From assembly GCA_036556325.1 (NCBI GenBank), contig DATBJR010000141.1:1-38122 (forward strand): a stretch of DNA of 38,122 nucleotides, in the 5' to 3' direction. The position numbers were made by a program, and so were the translations under genes. Shown piece by piece: positions 1 through 6,857 of this stretch. Source of the DNA: DASSCW01 sp036556325. GTDB lineage: Bacteria; Chloroflexota; Limnocylindria; QHBO01. Position 1 is the stretch's first letter. Each line of letters starts with the position of its first letter. Under the pieces are notes generated by a model. It made no database searches. It saw nothing but the letters and a program-made list of their open reading frames with translations, and was not told where the DNA came from.

Positions 1-483
1 CTGCTGTTTGCCGCCGAGGCCTATACCGGCACCGTGCTGCGCGACTTCCAGGGCGAGCTCAGCAGCGTCGTGGCGCTCGCGTTCTTCATTCCGCTGCTGA
101 TCGGCACCGGCGGCAACATGGGCAGCCAGACGGTGACGCTCATTGTGCGGGCCATGGCGGTCGGTGAGGTCACGATCCGCGACATCGGCTGGATTGTGCT
201 CAAGGAGATGCAGGTCGGCCTCATCCTGGGCGCGGTGATGGCGGTCGTCGCCTTCGGCCGCGCCTGGCTGCTCAACGTGGGACCGGACATCGGGTTGGTG
301 GTGGCGCTCACCATCCTGGCCATCTGCCTCTGGTCCGCGACGGTCGCCGCGCTGCTGCCCCTCGTGCTGCGGCGCGTCGGCGTGGATCCCGCGGTCGTAT
401 CGGCTCCGCTGATCACGACCCTGGTGGACGGCACGGGCCTGATCATCTACTTCGAGATCGCGCGGGTCGTGCTCCACATGTAG
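1..483 (+). CDS. mgtE: Magnesium transporter MgtE, C-terminal membrane domain (5' end outside window)
   Basis: The reading frame is open from base 1, so the gene starts before the window; about 160 C-terminal residues are present. They correspond to the membrane pore domain of MgtE, a dimeric Mg2+ channel/transporter of the inner membrane. Visible hallmarks are the GGNMGSQ motif followed by an amphipathic stretch (TLIVRAMAVGE), several hydrophobic helices, and the closing DPAVVSAPLITTLVDGTG segment, which in the family carries the acidic residue lining the ion path. The N-terminal cytoplasmic sensor and CBS domains are not in the window, so I cannot say whether they exist. The gene runs convergently into the aldehyde dehydrogenase genes, with 66 bases between stop codons and no convincing terminator hairpin. 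Confidence 0.9.
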   Translation: MLFAAEAYTGTVLRDFQGELSSVVALAFFIPLLIGTGGNMGSQTVTLIVRAMAVGEVTIRDIGWIVLKEMQVGLILGAVMAVVAFGRAWLLNVGPDIGLVVALTILAICLWSATVAALLPLVLRRVGVDPAVVSAPLITTLVDGTGLIIYFEIARVVLHM

Positions 484-549
484 CCGCCCCGGCTGGTCCG
501 CGGCTTTGCTCCGGGCGAGCATACCCGGGACGATGCGCTGCGCGTCGGC

Positions 550-1536
550 TCAGGAGCCGATGGGGTGCCAGACCGTCTTGACCTCGACGAACTCGCCGAT
601 CAGGTACGGCGACTGGGCCCGATCGCTCAGCCAGTCGATCGCGCCATTCTCCGGTGCGGGCCGCACCAGGCGCTTCACGTTCTCCACCGCCAGGTCCTCG
701 ATGGCCGATCCCTGCGCCGGGTCGAGGCCATAGGCGTCCAGCGCGTTGACGTCCATGTGCGCGGCCAGGTGCTGGACCAGCTCGCGGCGCAGGCCGGTGA
801 TCAGGTTCACGACGCCGCCCGGCACGTCCGACGTGGCGAGCACCTCGGTCAGGGTCACCGCCGGCAGCGGGCGCGATTCGGAGGCGATCACCACGGCAGC
901 ATTGCCGGACACGATGATGGGCGCCAGCCGGCTGACCAGGCCCAGCAGGCTCGATGCCTCCGGGGCGATCATGCCCACCACACCGGTCGGCTCCGGGACG
1001 CTGAAATTGAAGTAGCTGCCGTTCACCGGATTCACCGTGCCGAGCGTCTGGGTGTACTTGTCGGCCCATCCCGCGTACCACACCCAGCGATCGATGGCCG
1101 CGTTCACCAGGCGCGTGGCCCGCTGCCGGCCGACGCCCTCGGCCGCCATCACCTCGGCGATGAACTGGTCCCGCCGCCCCTCCATCAGCTCGGCGATGCG
1201 GTAGAGGATCTGGCTGCGGTTGAACGCCGTGCGTGCGGCCCAACCCAGCTGCGCCCTGCGGGCCGCGCGCACCGCGTCGCGGATGTCCTTGCGCGTGCCA
1301 CGGCAGGCGTTCGCCAGCAGCCGCCCACGTGCGTCGAAGACCTCGTAGGCGCGGCCGGACTCGGTGCGCGGGAACTGTCCGCCGATGTACAGCTTGTAGG
1401 TCTTGCGCACGTCCAGGCGGTCACCTGGATTTCGGCCGCCCGTGGTCACCAGCGGTTGCGAGGTGCGGGCCTCGAGGACGGATGTCCGTCGCCGAGCCCG
1501 TGTTGCCGTCGCCGAGCGAGGCCGGCGGGCCGCCAT
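550..1536 (-). CDS. Truncated aldehyde dehydrogenase paralogue lacking the catalytic domain
   Basis: 328 residues against about 490 for a normal aldehyde dehydrogenase. After a basic N-terminus the protein follows the family N-terminal, NAD-binding half: KTYKLYIGGQFPRTESGR, then WVWYAGWADKYTQ, the FNFSVPEPTGVVGMIAP region, ASESRPLPA and LPGGVVN-like DVPGGVVNLITG. The sequence then departs from the family, and neither the ELGG glutamate nor the catalytic cysteine segment is present. The ATG at 1536 is chosen because GGGGAGG lies 7 bases upstream; an in-frame ATG at 1692 would overlap the gene before it. It follows the full-length dehydrogenase by 40 bases, so the two are probably made together. 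The frame is intact and the ribosome site is good, so I read it as a functional non-catalytic partner rather than a pseudogene. The partner role is inference. Confidence 0.85.
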   Translation of the reverse strand: MAARRPRSATATRARRRTSVLEARTSQPLVTTGGRNPGDRLDVRKTYKLYIGGQFPRTESGRAYEVFDARGRLLANACRGTRKDIRDAVRAARRAQLGWAARTAFNRSQILYRIAELMEGRRDQFIAEVMAAEGVGRQRATRLVNAAIDRWVWYAGWADKYTQTLGTVNPVNGSYFNFSVPEPTGVVGMIAPEASSLLGLVSRLAPIIVSGNAAVVIASESRPLPAVTLTEVLATSDVPGGVVNLITGLRRELVQHLAAHMDVNALDAYGLDPAQGSAIEDLAVENVKRLVRPAPENGAIDWLSDRAQSPYLIGEFVEVKTVWHPIGS

Positions 1537-1576
1537 CAGCCGCCCTCCCCGTACTGCTTCGTCTCCTGCCTCTCGC

Positions 1577-3103
1577 TCATCGGCCGTTGGACCCGTTCGG
1601 GCTGACGTCCAGATAGGCGGCCAGGCCGTGCAGCCCGCCCTCGCGCCCGTAGCCCGACTCCTTGTACCCGCCGAACGGGCTGGTGGGGTCAAAGCGGTTG
1701 AAGGTGTTGGCCCACACCACCCCGGCGCGCATGGCGCTGACCATCTTGAAGATGCGGCTGCCCTTCTCGGTCCAGACCCCGGCGGAGAGCCCGTATGGCG
1801 TGTTGTTGGCCTTTTCGATCGCCTCCTCCGGCGTGCGGAAGGTCAGGACGCTGAGCACCGGCCCGAAGATCTCCTCCTGGGCGATGCGATGTGACTGGCT
1901 GACGCCGGTGAACAGCGTTGGCCGGAAGAAGTAGCCGCGATCGGGCAGCTGGCAGTCAGGCTGGAAGATCTCCGCGCCCTCCTCGATCCCCGACTGGACG
2001 AGCTCCTGCACCTTGGCCAGCTGTCCTGCCGAGTTGATGGCGCCGACGTCCGTGTTCTTGTCGAGCGGGTCACCGACCCGCAGCGTCGAGAGGCGGTCCT
2101 TCAGCTTGTCGAGCAGCGGCTCGTACACGCTTTCCTGGGCGAAGAGCCGCGAGCCGGCACAGCACACCTCGCCCTGGTTGAAGTAGATCCCATTGATGAT
2201 GCCCTCGATGGCCTGGTCCAGCGGCGCGTCGTCGAAGACGATGTTCGCCGCCTTGCCGCCGAGCTCGAGGGTCAGCTTCTTGCTGGACCCGGCGACCGAC
2301 CGGGCGATCATCTTGCCAACCGCGGTGGAGCCGGTGAACGCGACCTTGTTCACGTCGGCATGGCTGACCAGCTCCATGCCGATCTCGCCGGGTCCGGTGA
2401 TGATGTTGACCACGCCGGGCGGAAGGTCCGCCTGACGCACCACGTCGGCGAACAGGTAGGCGGTGAGCGGCGTAGTGGAGGCGGGCTTGAGGACGACGGT
2501 GTTGCCGGCCGCCAGCGCGGGGGCGATCTTCCAGGCCAGCATCAGCAGCGGGAAGTTCCAGGGGATGACTTGCGCCGCCACGCCGAGTGAGCGCGGCGTG
2601 CGACCAGGGAAGGCGTAGTCGAGCTTGTCTGCCCAGCCGGCGTAGTAGAAGAAATGCGCCGCGGCCAGCGGCACGTCGACGTCGCGCGACTCCTTGATCG
2701 GCTTGCCGGAGTTCATCGTCTCGACCACGGCGAACTCGCGGCTGCGCTCCTGGAGGATCCGCGCGATGCGGTAGAGGTACTTCGCGCGCTCGCCACCGGG
2801 GAGCCGCGACCAGGCGGTGTCATACGCGCGGCGGGCGGCGGCCACGGCCCGGTTGACATCGGCCTTCGAAGCCTTGGCAACCCTGGCCAGGCGCTCCTCG
2901 GTGGCCGGGTTGATGACGTCGAAGGTGGCGCGCGGCCGGCTCGGGCGGAACTCGTTGTCGATGAACAGCCCGTACTCCGGCTGGATCGTGATGTGGTCCG
3001 TCGACTCCGGGGCCGATGCGTATTCCCACGGCACCTTGCCGCCAGCCGCCAGGCCCCACGAGGCGGCGGCTGGGGAGCCCTCCGGCTTCTTGGTGATGGT
3101 CAT
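1577..3103 (-). CDS. NAD(P)-dependent aldehyde dehydrogenase
   Basis: 508 residues, full length for the aldehyde dehydrogenase superfamily, which oxidises aldehydes to acids with NAD(P)+. Visible in order are IPWNFPLLM and the KPAS nucleotide-binding lysine region (near residue 207), FTGSTAVGK, the general-base glutamate in LELGGK (near 280), the catalytic cysteine in FNQGEVCCAGSR (first Cys of the pair, near 314), EEIFGPVLS and the C-terminal PFGGYKESGYGREGG. The start is placed at the ATG at 3103 (MTITKK); an upstream in-frame ATG at 3136 would cover the apparent promoter. It leads a two-gene unit with the truncated paralogue. The substrate cannot be read from sequence. A deoC gene 2.5 kb away makes acetaldehyde one candidate, which is inference only. 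Confidence 0.92.
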   Translation of the reverse strand: MTITKKPEGSPAAASWGLAAGGKVPWEYASAPESTDHITIQPEYGLFIDNEFRPSRPRATFDVINPATEERLARVAKASKADVNRAVAAARRAYDTAWSRLPGGERAKYLYRIARILQERSREFAVVETMNSGKPIKESRDVDVPLAAAHFFYYAGWADKLDYAFPGRTPRSLGVAAQVIPWNFPLLMLAWKIAPALAAGNTVVLKPASTTPLTAYLFADVVRQADLPPGVVNIITGPGEIGMELVSHADVNKVAFTGSTAVGKMIARSVAGSSKKLTLELGGKAANIVFDDAPLDQAIEGIINGIYFNQGEVCCAGSRLFAQESVYEPLLDKLKDRLSTLRVGDPLDKNTDVGAINSAGQLAKVQELVQSGIEEGAEIFQPDCQLPDRGYFFRPTLFTGVSQSHRIAQEEIFGPVLSVLTFRTPEEAIEKANNTPYGLSAGVWTEKGSRIFKMVSAMRAGVVWANTFNRFDPTSPFGGYKESGYGREGGLHGLAAYLDVSPNGSNGR

Positions 3104-3112
3104 GACCACCCG

Positions 3113-3118
3113 ATTATC
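3113..3118 (-). promoter_or_regulatory. Possible -10 element for the aldehyde dehydrogenase pair
   Basis: The hexamer GATAAT reads on the minus strand 9 bases before the ATG at 3103, within the 55-base divergent gap to the membrane protein gene. No -35 box is convincing. The mRNA would have almost no leader. Confidence 0.4.
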
Positions 3119-3158
3119 GCACCGGCCCGGCGCCACCTAGACTCGGCGAACTCGCAGG

Positions 3159-3788
3159 GTGATGCGCATGGCGATCCGAGCCGTCCTGGTGCCGATGGTG
3201 CTCGGTGCACTCCTCGGCCTCTTCAGCGCACGTGGCGATGGCGTGCACGTCATGGTCGTGAACGGCCTGGCCAATGCCGCGTCGCCGTGGATCGTGGTGG
3301 CATTTGCGGCCGGAACGCTCCAGGGCTCGGCCCGGGTGGGCGGCCTTGCGGGGGCCCTGGCGCTGCTCGTCGCGGTGCTCACCTACTACATTGGCTTCCT
3401 TGTCGGTGGCGCCACCTTCCTGCTGCCGTTCGTGGCGGTCTGGGCCGTGGCCGCGGCGCTGGCCGGCGGTTTGTGCGGGCTGGCCGGGGGCGCCTGGCGC
3501 CATGATCGGCCGCGCTGGGGCGCACCGGCGGTGGCGCTCGTCGGGGGCCTTCTGCTGGGCGAAGCCGCGCATCGGCTCATCCTGCTGCAGGTCTGGACCG
3601 GCATCGAGTGGGACCGCACTTCCATGCAGGTCGCCGTGGCTGATGTCGTCGGCGCGGTGCTGGCCGTTGCGCTGCTGTCGCGTGACCGGTGGGGCACCGT
3701 TGGCGCGCTGCTCCCCCTGGTCGCGCTGGCCGGCGTGGGGCTCCTGGCCGGTGGCGATGCCCTGCTGGGTTTCGCCGCCGGTGGCTAG
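3159..3788 (+). CDS. Multi-spanning membrane protein of unknown function
   Basis: 209 residues, strongly hydrophobic, with about six probable membrane helices (for example AIRAVLVPMVLGALLGLF, LAGALALLVAVLTYYIGFLV, AVWAVAAALAGGLCGLAGG, and LLPLVALAGVGLLAGG near the end). The loops are short, including HDRPRW and a longer segment around TGIEWDRTSMQ. I do not recognise catalytic or transport motifs. GTG at 3159 and ATG at 3162 and 3168 are all possible starts. A TAGACT hexamer at 3138-3143 could be its -10 element, leaving a short leader with a weak AGG. It is divergent from the aldehyde dehydrogenases and convergent with the alkyltransferase gene, with 10 bases between stops, so it appears to be transcribed alone. 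It resembles small actinobacterial integral membrane proteins, but I cannot name a family with confidence. Confidence 0.75.
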   Translation: MMRMAIRAVLVPMVLGALLGLFSARGDGVHVMVVNGLANAASPWIVVAFAAGTLQGSARVGGLAGALALLVAVLTYYIGFLVGGATFLLPFVAVWAVAAALAGGLCGLAGGAWRHDRPRWGAPAVALVGGLLLGEAAHRLILLQVWTGIEWDRTSMQVAVADVVGAVLAVALLSRDRWGTVGALLPLVALAGVGLLAGGDALLGFAAGG

Positions 3789-3798
3789 CAACCGCGGC

Positions 3799-4407
3799 TC
3801 AGGTCCCGAGCGCGCCCTCCAGGGTGAGCAGCGTTCGCTTCCGCTCGAGCCCGCCGGCATAGCCGCCCAGGCCGCCGCCCGAGTGGAGCACCCGATGGCA
3901 CGGCACCACGATCGGAATCGGATTGGAGCCGAGCGCATTGCCGGCGGCCCGTGACGCGCGCGGCGAGCCGGCGGCCTCGGCCATCTGGCGGTAGGTCGTC
4001 GTCGTGCCGAACGGCACCCGGGCGGTGGCGCGCAGCACCCCCTGGGCGAATCCCCGCACGAGCGACCAGTCGACCCGGACATCGAAGCGGCGCCGTTGCC
4101 CCGCGAAGTACTCGTCCAGCTCCCGGCGGATCTCGTCCGTGCGGGCCGGGTCGCGCAGCACGCGCGGGCTCACGCGTGACGCCAGCTCAGCCAGGACCTC
4201 CTCGCTGCGCTCGCTGCTGAAGGCGACCCGTACCAGCCCGCGGTCGGTGACGGCCACCAGCAGCGGTCCCACCGGCGAGTCCATGGTTCCGTAGGCAACG
4301 TCCGCGAGCCCCGCTGCCGCCGCGCGACGAGCCAGGTCGGCCGCCGTGCGCTCGGCATCGAAGGCAGCGGACTCGGCACGGGAAAGACGCTGTTCGAGAT
4401 CGTTCAT
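3799..4407 (-). CDS. ogt: Methylated-DNA-protein-cysteine S-methyltransferase (Ogt type) with a helical N-terminal extension
   Basis: 202 residues. The protein removes methyl or alkyl groups from O6 of guanine in DNA by irreversible transfer to its own cysteine. The active site is clear: NPIPIVVPCHRVLHSGG with acceptor Cys170. The GTTTTYRQMAEAAG winged-helix segment and the RAAGNALG recognition region precede it. Residues 38-66 (VAYGTMDSPVGPLLVAV onwards) are the usual ribonuclease-H-like N-terminal domain. Before it lie about 37 extra residues rich in Ala, Glu and Arg, predicted helical by composition (LEQRLSRAESAAFDAER). The ATG at 4407 overlaps the sigma-factor stop as ATGA, with AGGAG 11 bases upstream, so translation is probably coupled to the sigma factor. 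The coupling suggests the extension may touch the sigma factor, which is inference. Confidence 0.93.
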   Translation of the reverse strand: MNDLEQRLSRAESAAFDAERTAADLARRAAAAGLADVAYGTMDSPVGPLLVAVTDRGLVRVAFSSERSEEVLAELASRVSPRVLRDPARTDEIRRELDEYFAGQRRRFDVRVDWSLVRGFAQGVLRATARVPFGTTTTYRQMAEAAGSPRASRAAGNALGSNPIPIVVPCHRVLHSGGGLGGYAGGLERKRTLLTLEGALGT

Positions 4408-4928
4408 GCATCGAGCTCCTGGCGCAGACGCCTCAGCCCCGCGCTGACGTTCTGACGGGCGGCTTCCTCGCTGATCCCCATCAGCTCGCCGATCGAGCGG
4501 TAGTCGCGGTCCATGACGAACCGATGGACGACGGCCGCGCGCTGCTTCTCGGGAAGCGAGCGGACCCTCCGCCACAGGCCGTCATCCGCCACTTCGGGTG
4601 GCGGCTGGCTCGGCTCGCGTCCGCGCGGCATGCCATCCAGGTCGATGCTCGCCGGCCGCCGCGAGTGCCGGCGGACCACGTCGGTGGCCTTGCGATGGGC
4701 GATGGTGTACAGCCAGGCACGCAGGTTCTCCCCGTGGCGGAGTCGCGGATAGGCGCGCAGCGCGGCGATGAAGGTCTCCTGCAGGCAATCCTCGGCCAGG
4801 TCCCGACCGATGGACGCAACCAGGAACCGATGCAGCTCCGCGGCGTGCGCGTCCACCAGCGCCTGGAAGGGTGGCAGGCTCACAACGGGTGAAACGCCGC
4901 GGCCCGCGCCGACGTGAGATCGGCGCAT
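4404..4928 (-). CDS. ECF-type RNA polymerase sigma factor
   Basis: 174 residues with the two ECF regions. Region 2 spans roughly residues 25-90 (FQALVDAHAAELHRFLVAS, then DLAEDCLQETFIAALRAYP and NLRAWLYTIAHRKATDVVRR). Region 4 is near the C-terminus (LPEKQRAAVVHRFVMDRDY, then SIGELMGISEEAARQNVSAG as the helix-turn-helix). The start is uncertain: the ATG at 4928 has no clear ribosome site, and the GTG at 4883, just before SLPPFQ, is an alternative. The next gene down is the DNA alkyltransferase, overlapping by four bases; no separate anti-sigma gene is present. The pairing implies a role in the response to DNA alkylation, which is inference. It sits last-but-one in a minus-strand run starting at deoC. 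Confidence 0.9.
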   Translation of the reverse strand: MRRSHVGAGRGVSPVVSLPPFQALVDAHAAELHRFLVASIGRDLAEDCLQETFIAALRAYPRLRHGENLRAWLYTIAHRKATDVVRRHSRRPASIDLDGMPRGREPSQPPPEVADDGLWRRVRSLPEKQRAAVVHRFVMDRDYRSIGELMGISEEAARQNVSAGLRRLRQELDA

Positions 4929-4948
4929 CGGCTCAATCCGCCATCGGC

Positions 4949-5629
4949 TCAGCCGGCTGCGCGGCGCAGGTAGTCGTCGTACACGTAGGCCGCGTCGCTG
5001 ACGATGGTGGGCAGCCAGACGCCATCGGCGCCTTCATTCCAGTCCACCTCGAGGCCGGGGTTCTGGGCGTTGGTGCCGTCCGGGAGGAAGAGGTGGGGCG
5101 AGCCCTGGACGGCGTCCGTCTTGGCGATCTCCCAGTCGGCGAAGATGGCGTGGCGGGCGCGGCCGGTGTCCAGCGCCTCGGCCAGCCGGGCGAGGTCGAG
5201 CCCGTCCGTCTCCGACGCGACCTCCAGGATCACGTGGCGCATGCTGACGCAGCGCGACTCGCCCCAGAACGCCCGGCGCAGACCGCGGTCCAGCGCCTCC
5301 GAGGCGGCCAGGCTCTGCTCCTTCGCCGCCTGCACGGCCTCCATGGCGGGCAGCATCGTCGGCGGGTAGGTCCACTCGGGCGCGGACCACACCTGCCACC
5401 CAGCGCGCGGCGCCAGACTGGCGCAGGCGGGCATCTCCGGTTCGAGCTCGTTGCGCGGGGTGGCCTGCGAGTTGAACAGCTCCAGTGGAAAGACATGGTG
5501 GTCGAACCGCACCTGCTCTTCCAGCCCGAGGCGCCGGCGGGCGTCCCACAGCCGCCAGACGGCGGCATGCGCCCAGGGGCAGCCGATGTCCGACCAGACC
5601 TGGACCGTGCCGGGAGCGACCGTGATCAC
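4949..5629 (-). CDS. DsbA-family (thioredoxin-fold) protein with a single-cysteine CPWA motif
   Basis: 226 residues without a signal peptide, so cytoplasmic. The N-terminus is a thioredoxin-fold strand followed by the active-site position: VQVWSDIGCPWAHAAVWRL. The large helical insertion and the C-terminal GSPHLFLPDGTN segment, which carries the cis-proline-like region (QGSPHLF), match the DsbA/FrnE-like group that includes mycothiol-dependent nitroreductases. The motif is CPWA rather than CPWC, so the resolving cysteine is missing and a simple disulfide exchange cycle is unlikely; a thiol-cofactor-dependent or isomerase activity is more plausible. The start is a GTG at 5629, 10 bases after the deoC stop, with no strong ribosome site. 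Substrate unknown. Confidence 0.8.
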   Translation of the reverse strand: MITVAPGTVQVWSDIGCPWAHAAVWRLWDARRRLGLEEQVRFDHHVFPLELFNSQATPRNELEPEMPACASLAPRAGWQVWSAPEWTYPPTMLPAMEAVQAAKEQSLAASEALDRGLRRAFWGESRCVSMRHVILEVASETDGLDLARLAEALDTGRARHAIFADWEIAKTDAVQGSPHLFLPDGTNAQNPGLEVDWNEGADGVWLPTIVSDAAYVYDDYLRRAAG

Positions 5630-5639
5630 GTCGCGACGG

Positions 5640-6602
5640 TCAGTCGAGCGTGAAGTAGTCGCCGCCCGAATAGCGGCCGGAGCGCTCCTTGCGGATCTGC
5701 ATCAGGACGTCGTTCACCAGGCTGCTGGCGCCGAAGCGGAACCGGTCGGGCGTCATCCAGTCCGGACCCAGCGTCTCGTAGAGGACCGTCAGGTAGCCAA
5801 TGGCCTCCTTCGCTGTCCGAATCCCACCCGCCGGCTTCATGCCCACCGCCCGTCCGGTCTGCTGGTAGAAGTCGCGAATCGCCTCCAGCATGACCAGCGT
5901 CACCGGCAGCGTCGCCGCCGGCTGGACCTTGCCGGTGCTGGTCTTGATGAAGTCGGCGCCGGCGGCCATGGCCAGCACCGATGCCCTCCGCACGTTGTCG
6001 TAGGTCTCCAGCTCGCCGGTCTCCAGGATCACCTTGAGGTGCGTCTCGCCGCAGGCCTCCTTGACCGCCACGATCTCGTCGTAGACCCGGGCGTACTCCC
6101 CGGCCAGGAACGCCCCGCGGTCGATGACCATGTCGATCTCGTCCGCGCCGAGCGCGACGGCCTGCCGCACATCGGCCAGCTTGACCTCCAGCGACGCCTG
6201 CCCCGACGGGAAGTAGGTGGCCACCGCCGCGACCTTGACGCTCGAGCCTTCCAGGGCCTGCCGGGCCGCGGAGATCATGGCCGGGTAGACGCACAACGCG
6301 GCCACCGAGGGGATGGAAGGATCGGTGGGATCCGGGCGCCGGGCCTTGCCGGCCAGCGCGCGGATCTTGCCGGGCGTGTCCTTGCCCTCGAGCGTGGTCA
6401 GGTCCGTCATGCGGATGATCATGTCCAGTGCCCAGAGCTTCGCGTCGCGCTTGATGCTGCGCTTGGCGAGCGCGGCCGCGCGCTCCTCGGCGCCGACCTG
6501 GTCGACGGCCCACACGCGCCCCAGCAGGCTGCCGAGCGCCTGGTGGCGCGGCGCAGTGAGGTCGCGTGCCGCATCGCGGCGAGCTGGCGTGGTGGTGGTC
6601 AT
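5640..6602 (-). CDS. deoC: Deoxyribose-phosphate aldolase, long form
   Basis: 320 residues. The enzyme cleaves 2-deoxyribose-5-phosphate to acetaldehyde and glyceraldehyde-3-phosphate in deoxynucleoside catabolism. The Schiff-base lysine is Lys220 in DFIKTSTGK. The proton-relay pair is Asp157 (in DEIDMVIDRGAF) and Lys256 (GMKPAGGIRTAKEA). The length and about 60 N-terminal residues ahead of the barrel (RSIKRDAKLWALDMIIRMTD) match the long class shared with eukaryotic DERA rather than the 250-residue enterobacterial type. It starts with ATG at 6602 and heads a minus-strand run with the DsbA-like protein, the sigma factor and the alkyltransferase. No other deo genes are nearby, but two aldehyde dehydrogenase genes lie 2.5 kb away and could consume the acetaldehyde, which is inference. 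Confidence 0.95.
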   Translation of the reverse strand: MTTTTPARRDAARDLTAPRHQALGSLLGRVWAVDQVGAEERAAALAKRSIKRDAKLWALDMIIRMTDLTTLEGKDTPGKIRALAGKARRPDPTDPSIPSVAALCVYPAMISAARQALEGSSVKVAAVATYFPSGQASLEVKLADVRQAVALGADEIDMVIDRGAFLAGEYARVYDEIVAVKEACGETHLKVILETGELETYDNVRRASVLAMAAGADFIKTSTGKVQPAATLPVTLVMLEAIRDFYQQTGRAVGMKPAGGIRTAKEAIGYLTVLYETLGPDWMTPDRFRFGASSLVNDVLMQIRKERSGRYSGGDYFTLD

Positions 6603-6613
6603 CTGGACCGCTC

Positions 6614-6619
6614 ATTGTA
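6614..6619 (-). promoter_or_regulatory. Possible -10 element for deoC
   Basis: TACAAT on the minus strand ends 11 bases before the deoC ATG, giving a predicted leader of only a few bases. No Shine-Dalgarno sequence lies between. No convincing -35 box. Confidence 0.4.
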
Positions 6620-6645
6620 CGGGCGGCTGCGGCGCAGGCGAAATC

Positions 6646-6828
6646 TCACGCCCGACGCGGACGTAGGAAGACCAGGACCAGGGCTACGCCCATCCACAGC
6701 AGCAGCACGGGAACTGCCGCGCCATACAGCGTGTCGCTGACCGAGTGCGACGTGCGGTCGACGACGGCGCCGATGGCCACCGACCCGACCATCCCCGCCG
6801 CGACCACCAGCCACCGGACCGTCCGCAT
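6646..6828 (-). CDS. Small two-helix membrane protein of unknown function
   Basis: 60 residues. Two hydrophobic stretches (WLVVAAGMVGSVAIGAVV, and VPVLLLWMGVALVLVFL) flank a short polar loop, RTSHSVSDTLYG; the C-terminus is basic (RPRRA), which by the positive-inside rule places both ends inside. No family recognised. The gene is supported by codon use like its neighbours and by a TAGGAT hexamer 6 bases before the ATG. It lies 43 bases upstream of deoC in the same direction and may be read through into it. A gene this short carries some risk of being spurious. Confidence 0.55.
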   Translation of the reverse strand: MRTVRWLVVAAGMVGSVAIGAVVDRTSHSVSDTLYGAAVPVLLLWMGVALVLVFLRPRRA

Positions 6829-6834
6829 GCGCCG

Positions 6835-6849
6835 ATCCTACGCGACTAT
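6835..6849. promoter_or_regulatory. Back-to-back -10 elements in a 29-base divergent gap
   Basis: On the minus strand TAGGAT (6835-6840) lies 6 bases before the ATG at 6828. On the plus strand GACTAT (6844-6849) lies 8 bases before the GTG at 6858, with TATCCT as an overlapping alternative. Only 29 bases separate the two start codons, so any -35 contacts must lie inside the opposite gene. Confidence 0.4.
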
Positions 6850-6857
6850 CCTTCCGC

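Noticed and set aside
550..1536. Reading the short dehydrogenase as a pseudogene
   Set aside because: The frame is free of stops, has a good ribosome site, a coherent unique C-terminus, and I recall similar short forms paired with full-length ones in other high-GC bacteria.
565..1605. A 346-codon open frame on the plus strand
   Set aside because: Antisense to the truncated dehydrogenase, whose sequence clearly aligns with a protein family.
3799..4575. A longer alkyltransferase start at 4575, giving an apparent fusion with sigma-factor sequence
   Set aside because: The extra 56 residues are just the sigma gene read in another frame; the ATG at 4407 has AGGAG and the ATGA overlap.
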